From assembly GCA_964352775.1 (NCBI GenBank), contig CAYGTK010000057.1, forward strand, positions 1 to 19,477: 19,477 bases of DNA. Reading direction: 5' to 3'. Positions 16,662-19,477 of the stretch are shown piece by piece (the first letter of the stretch is position 1; every line of letters starts with the position of its first letter). The notes under the pieces are model-generated. The model did no database searches. It saw only the letters and a program-made list of their open reading frames with translations, and was not told the DNA's origin. The position numbers and the translations under genes are program-made. The stretch comes from CAYGTK01 sp964352775 (GTDB taxonomy: Bacteria; Bacteroidota; Bacteroidia; Chitinophagales; CAIOSU01).

Positions 16662-17357
16662 TCAGATCCCTGTTACGGATTTTGCATCTATCTTAATACC
16701 AGGACTCATTGTACTGGCCATAGAGATGCTTTTGAAATAAATACCTTTAGCAGAAGATGGTTTCATTTTCGATAGTATCTGTAACAATTCGAAAGCATTT
16801 TCCTCTATCTGTTGAGGGGAAAAAGAAATGCGACCTATACTACAATGAATGATCCCGAATTTATCTACACGGAAGGCAATTTTCCCTTTTTTTACTTCCT
16901 TTACCGCAGCTCCAACATCAGTAGTAACAGTTCCTGATTTTGGATTTGGCATAAGGTTACGTGGGCCAAGGGTACGACCCAAGCGAGCGATCTTAGGCAT
17001 AACGCTAGGTGTTGCCACCACTACGTCAATATCCGTCCATCCTTGCTCAATTTTAGCTACGTACTCTTCTAGACCAACATAGTCGGCTCCAGCTTCTTTA
17101 GCTTCTTCTTCTTTATCTGGTGTACAAAGCACCAAAACTTTTTTCTCTTTACCTGTACCATTGGGTAGAGATACAGTTCCACGAATGGCCTGATCGGCTT
17201 TACGTGGATCTACACCCAAACGAATGTGAAGGTCAACTGAAGCGTCAAACTTCAAGCTGGTTACTTCTTTCACTAGAGCAGATGCCTCAGCCAACGAATA
17301 TTGCTGTTTCGGATCTACTTTGTCTTGTACCTTTTTACGATGCTTAGTCAGTTTCAC
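16662..17357 (-). CDS. rplA: 50S ribosomal protein L1
   Basis: The 231-aa product is the 23S rRNA-binding protein of the L1 stalk, which helps release deacylated tRNA. The family signature region is present as ARLGRTLGPRNLMPNPKSGT. The N-terminal basic start MKLTKHRKK and the C-terminal KPSSAKGIYFKSI and STMSPGIKID segments are as expected for Bacteroidota. Length is normal and no residue looks missing. It is 20 nt downstream of rplK, and its TGA is only 2 nt from the rplJ ATG, so these genes are likely translationally coupled. Confidence 0.98.
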   Translation of the reverse strand: MKLTKHRKKVQDKVDPKQQYSLAEASALVKEVTSLKFDASVDLHIRLGVDPRKADQAIRGTVSLPNGTGKEKKVLVLCTPDKEEEAKEAGADYVGLEEYVAKIEQGWTDIDVVVATPSVMPKIARLGRTLGPRNLMPNPKSGTVTTDVGAAVKEVKKGKIAFRVDKFGIIHCSIGRISFSPQQIEENAFELLQILSKMKPSSAKGIYFKSISMASTMSPGIKIDAKSVTGI

Positions 17358-17377
17358 TACTGTCTGTTATTTTATTA

Positions 17378-17836
17378 TTAAGCGTTCTGCTCTTCTTGTT
17401 CCCAAGGAGCAGTACCTTTTACGTTAACTCCCATACTACGTGCCGTTCCAGCTACCATTCGCATTGCAGATTCTACACTGAATGCATTCAGGTCTGGCAT
17501 TTTTATTTCAGCTATCTCTTTAATAGAATCCCAAGAAATGCTTCCCACTTTTACGCGGTTAGGTTCGGCAGAACCTGATTTCAATTTAGCATACTCCATT
17601 ACTAATACTGCTGCAGGAGGGGTCTTGATAATAAAATCAAAAGACTTATCCTTATATACAGTAATTACTACTGGTAGTACTTTGCCTGGTTGGTCTTGTG
17701 TACGGGCATTGAATTGCTTACAAAAGTCCATAATGTTGACCCCTTTTGCACCTAATGCAGGACCAACGGGTGGTGCAGGATTCGCCTGACCTCCACGTAT
17801 CTGGAGCTTAATAAAACCTTCTACTTCTCTTGCCAT
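17378..17836 (-). CDS. rplK: 50S ribosomal protein L11
   Basis: The 152-aa product binds the GTPase-associated centre of 23S rRNA. The N-terminal proline-rich loop that borders the thiostrepton site is intact (GGQANPAPPVGPALGAKGVN), followed by IMDFCKQFNART. The C-terminal RNA-binding domain carries the conserved MPDLNAFSVESAMRMVAGTARSMG, a recognisable L11 C-terminal signature. It is slightly longer than E. coli L11 because of an acidic tail ending WEQEEQNA. It lies 4 nt after nusG, leaving no room for a separate leader in the intergenic gap; any L1-binding autoregulatory site would have to overlap the nusG end. Confidence 0.97.
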   Translation of the reverse strand: MAREVEGFIKLQIRGGQANPAPPVGPALGAKGVNIMDFCKQFNARTQDQPGKVLPVVITVYKDKSFDFIIKTPPAAVLVMEYAKLKSGSAEPNRVKVGSISWDSIKEIAEIKMPDLNAFSVESAMRMVAGTARSMGVNVKGTAPWEQEEQNA

Positions 17837-17840
17837 GGTA

Positions 17841-18392
17841 TTAGCTTAATTTTTCCACCTGCATGAAGTTCAACTCCACAGGGGTTTTACGACCAAATAT
17901 TTTAACTATTACTTTCAGTTTCTTTTTCTGCTCATCTACCTCTTCAATATCTCCTTTGAAATCATTGAACGGTCCATCTATAATGCGAACAGTTTCGTTC
18001 ACAATGTATGGTTCGTTCATGGTTTCGCCCATTTCCTCCATCTCGTCTACCTTACCCAATATGCGGTTCACTTCTGAACTACGAAGGGGTGTTGGCGTAG
18101 CCTTTCCCAAAAAGTGGATCACGTTAGTGATACCAGCAATATGGCCAGACATTTCTCCAGAGAACTTGTAACTATCCGCCTCTATAAGTATATAACCAGG
18201 AAAGAAGTTGCGCTCTTTAATAACCTTTTTACCGTTCTGTATTTTGTATACTTTCTCGGTAGGCACTAAGATCTGGCGAACTACTTCAGCCCATCCAGAG
18301 AGTTTTACCTCCTTCTCAATGTACTCACGTAGCTTTCTCTCCTTACCACTTATCACCCGTAGGGCGTACCATTTAAATCTATCTTCTGACAT
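17841..18392 (-). CDS. nusG: Transcription termination/antitermination factor NusG
   Basis: The 183-aa product binds RNA polymerase beta'/beta across the DNA cleft and links transcription with Rho or ribosomes. The N-terminal NGN domain begins FKWYALRVISGKERKLREYI and includes LVPTEKVYKIQNGKK and the NFFPGYILIEAD strand. The C-terminal KOW domain is at about 130-183 (VRIIDGPFNDFKGDIEEVD). Domain order and size are typical for a housekeeping NusG; nothing suggests a specialised paralog (the location in the secE-nusG-rplK block supports this). Its start lies 9 nt after the secE stop. Confidence 0.97.
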   Translation of the reverse strand: MSEDRFKWYALRVISGKERKLREYIEKEVKLSGWAEVVRQILVPTEKVYKIQNGKKVIKERNFFPGYILIEADSYKFSGEMSGHIAGITNVIHFLGKATPTPLRSSEVNRILGKVDEMEEMGETMNEPYIVNETVRIIDGPFNDFKGDIEEVDEQKKKLKVIVKIFGRKTPVELNFMQVEKLS

Positions 18393-18401
18393 CTCTTATT
18401 C

Positions 18402-18596
18402 TTATCCTAACATTCGATAGACCTCTTTCAAAATCCTACTAGAGGTTTGATCCATGGCCAAAACAACCAAGGCAATGAGTAACGAAGCAACAAGTACTAC
18501 AACAGAGCTGGACTGCAACTCTTCCCATGTGGGCCAAGTTACTTTGTAGACCAGTTCGTTATAGGCCTCTTTAATGTATAGAGTTACTTTATTCAT
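18402..18596 (-). CDS. secE: Preprotein translocase subunit SecE
   Basis: This 64-aa protein has the one-helix SecE layout. A short amphipathic N-terminal helix comes first (VTLYIKEAYNEL), then the conserved VTWPTWEEL loop, then a single transmembrane helix (VVVLVASLLIALVVLAM). It forms the SecYEG channel with SecY and SecG. The start at 18596 gives the family's normal N-terminus MNKVTLYIKE; the same frame stays open further upstream but only runs through the tRNA gene. The ATG lies 13 nt after the tRNA 3' end, so the tRNA must be cut out of a common transcript. Confidence 0.95.
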   Translation of the reverse strand: MNKVTLYIKEAYNELVYKVTWPTWEELQSSSVVVLVASLLIALVVLAMDQTSSRILKEVYRMLG

Positions 18597-18609
18597 CTTT
18601 TTTTTACTG

Positions 18610-18684
18610 CACGGGAGGAGGGACTCGAACCCCCGACACCTGGTTTTGGAAACCAGTGCTCTAACCAAACTGAGCTACACCCGT
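18610..18684 (-). tRNA. tRNA-Trp (anticodon CCA)
   Basis: A 75-nt cloverleaf can be folded: acceptor ACGGGTG / CTCCCGT, D-stem GCTC / GAGC, anticodon stem CTGGT / ACCAG with loop TTCCAAA (CCA), variable GTGTC, and T-arm GGGGG-TTCGAGT-CCCTC, discriminator G73. The 3' CCA is not encoded and must be added after transcription. Acceptor position 6:67 is a U-U mismatch; the other six pairs form. It lies 17 nt after tuf and 13 nt before secE, a familiar tuf-tRNA-Trp-secE order in this phylum. Confidence 0.96.
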
Positions 18685-18701
18685 TTACCTTTTATATCAA
18701 A

Positions 18702-19477
18702 TTACTTGATGATCTCAGTCACCTGACCTGCACCTACGGTACGGCCACCTTCACGGATAGCGAAACGAAGACCTTTCTCCATCGCTACAGGATAGATCAA
18801 AGCAACATTCAACGTAACGTTATCACCAGGCATTACCATTTCAACTCCGTCTGGAAGAGTTACCTCTCCTGTTACATCAGTTGTACGGAAGTAAAACTGA
18901 GGACGGTATTTGTTGAAGAATGGAGTGTGACGACCACCCTCTTCTTTTGACAAAACGTAAACTTCACATTTAAATTCAGTATGAGGAGTGATGCTACCTG
19001 GCTTGGCTACTACCATTCCACGCTTAACGTCAGTCTTCTCAATACCACGTAGTAATAAACCTACGTTCTCACCTGCTTCTCCACGATCCAAGATCTTACG
19101 GAACATCTCAACACCTGTTACGGTTGATTTCAATGACTCTTCTTGAAGACCTAATATCTCTACTGGATCTCCAGAGTTGATAACACCACGCTCTATCTTA
19201 CCAGTAGCAACTGTACCACGACCTGTGATAGAGAATACATCCTCTACAGGCATCAAGAAAGGCTTATCAACGTCACGCTCAGGCATTGGGATATCGTTAT
19301 CACAAGCTTCCATAAGGTCGTTAACAGCTTTAATACCAGCATCACCACCATTCAATGCATCCAAAGCAGAACCTTGAATTACAGAGATATTATCACCGTC
19401 AAATTCGTAGAAGCTCAACAACTCACGCACTTCCATTTCAACAAGCTCTAACAATTCAGGATCATCAACTAGATCAA
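18702..19477 (-). CDS. tuf: Elongation factor Tu, C-terminal part (5' truncated by window)
   Basis: The frame is open to the window edge and covers about 257 C-terminal residues of a roughly 395-aa EF-Tu. It starts right at the end of the NKxD guanine-recognition motif (DLVDDPELLELVEMEVRELL). Domain I then ends with VIQGSAL. Domain II includes PFLMPVEDVFSITGRGTVAT and GRIERG-like GKIERGVI. Domain III includes GGRHTPFFNKYRPQFYFRTT, and the stop is TAA at 18702-18704. EF-Tu delivers aminoacyl-tRNA to the ribosome. The P-loop, switch I and DxxG parts lie outside the window. The TTG at 19454 is not a start, since homologous sequence continues upstream. It precedes tRNA-Trp by 17 nt. Confidence 0.97.
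   Translation of the reverse strand, partial: DLVDDPELLELVEMEVRELLSFYEFDGDNISVIQGSALDALNGGDAGIKAVNDLMEACDNDIPMPERDVDKPFLMPVEDVFSITGRGTVATGKIERGVINSGDPVEILGLQEESLKSTVTGVEMFRKILDRGEAGENVGLLLRGIEKTDVKRGMVVAKPGSITPHTEFKCEVYVLSKEEGGRHTPFFNKYRPQFYFRTTDVTGEVTLPDGVEMVMPGDNVTLNVALIYPVAMEKGLRFAIREGGRTVGAGQVTEIIK

Noticed and set aside
18597..18668. Longer SecE start running through the tRNA
   Set aside because: The extra 24 residues are translated tRNA sequence; the internal ATG at 18596 gives the usual SecE N-terminus.
1..19477. CRISPR array, insertion sequence, prophage or attachment site
   Set aside because: No spaced direct repeats, transposase or integrase frames, or terminal inverted repeats were seen.

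Overview
The window looks like a chromosomal segment of a Bacteroidota (Bacteroidetes) bacterium, probably Cytophagia/Sphingobacteria/Flavobacteriia-like. Evidence: moderate-to-low GC, starts without clear Shine-Dalgarno sequences, the minus-strand order tuf - tRNA-Trp - secE - nusG - rplK - rplA - rplJ - rplL - rpoB - rpoC, and a small DUF3467-type gene directly after rpoC, an arrangement familiar from that phylum. The class or order is not resolved from sequence alone.

Right part (about 7.4-19.5 kb, minus strand): a tightly packed transcription/translation operon. It starts with the C-terminal two thirds of EF-Tu (cut by the window edge), then tRNA-Trp(CCA) 17 nt downstream, secE 13 nt after the tRNA, then nusG, L11, L1, L10, L7/L12, RpoB and RpoC. 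The rplL-rpoB gap holds two hairpins that look like an attenuator and an RNA-processing site. A strong intrinsic terminator follows rpoC. All these genes are intact except rplJ (L10), which carries two in-frame stop codons (TAA at 16480-16482, TAG at 16459-16461) while the rest of the frame stays L10-like from start to end. This is the most surprising feature of the window.

Middle (about 5.3-7.3 kb, minus strand): after the terminator come a 107-aa DUF3467 protein and a 550-aa lipoprotein of unknown function, 27 nt apart and probably cotranscribed. The lipoprotein gene ends convergently with the next unit; the two stop codons overlap.

Left part (plus strand, 0.3-5.3 kb): a three-gene, translationally coupled tripartite export operon: a type I secretion-like ABC protein, an HlyD-type periplasmic adaptor and a TolC-type outer-membrane channel. 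The ABC protein has a full-length but heavily altered ATPase domain (Walker A Lys->Arg, LSGGQ lost, Walker B Glu->Asp, H-loop His->Asn). No cargo gene is visible. The first 215 bases hold the 3' end of an unrecognised gene on the plus strand.

The best candidates for something unusual are the interrupted rplJ in an otherwise ordinary essential operon and the degenerate ABC exporter.
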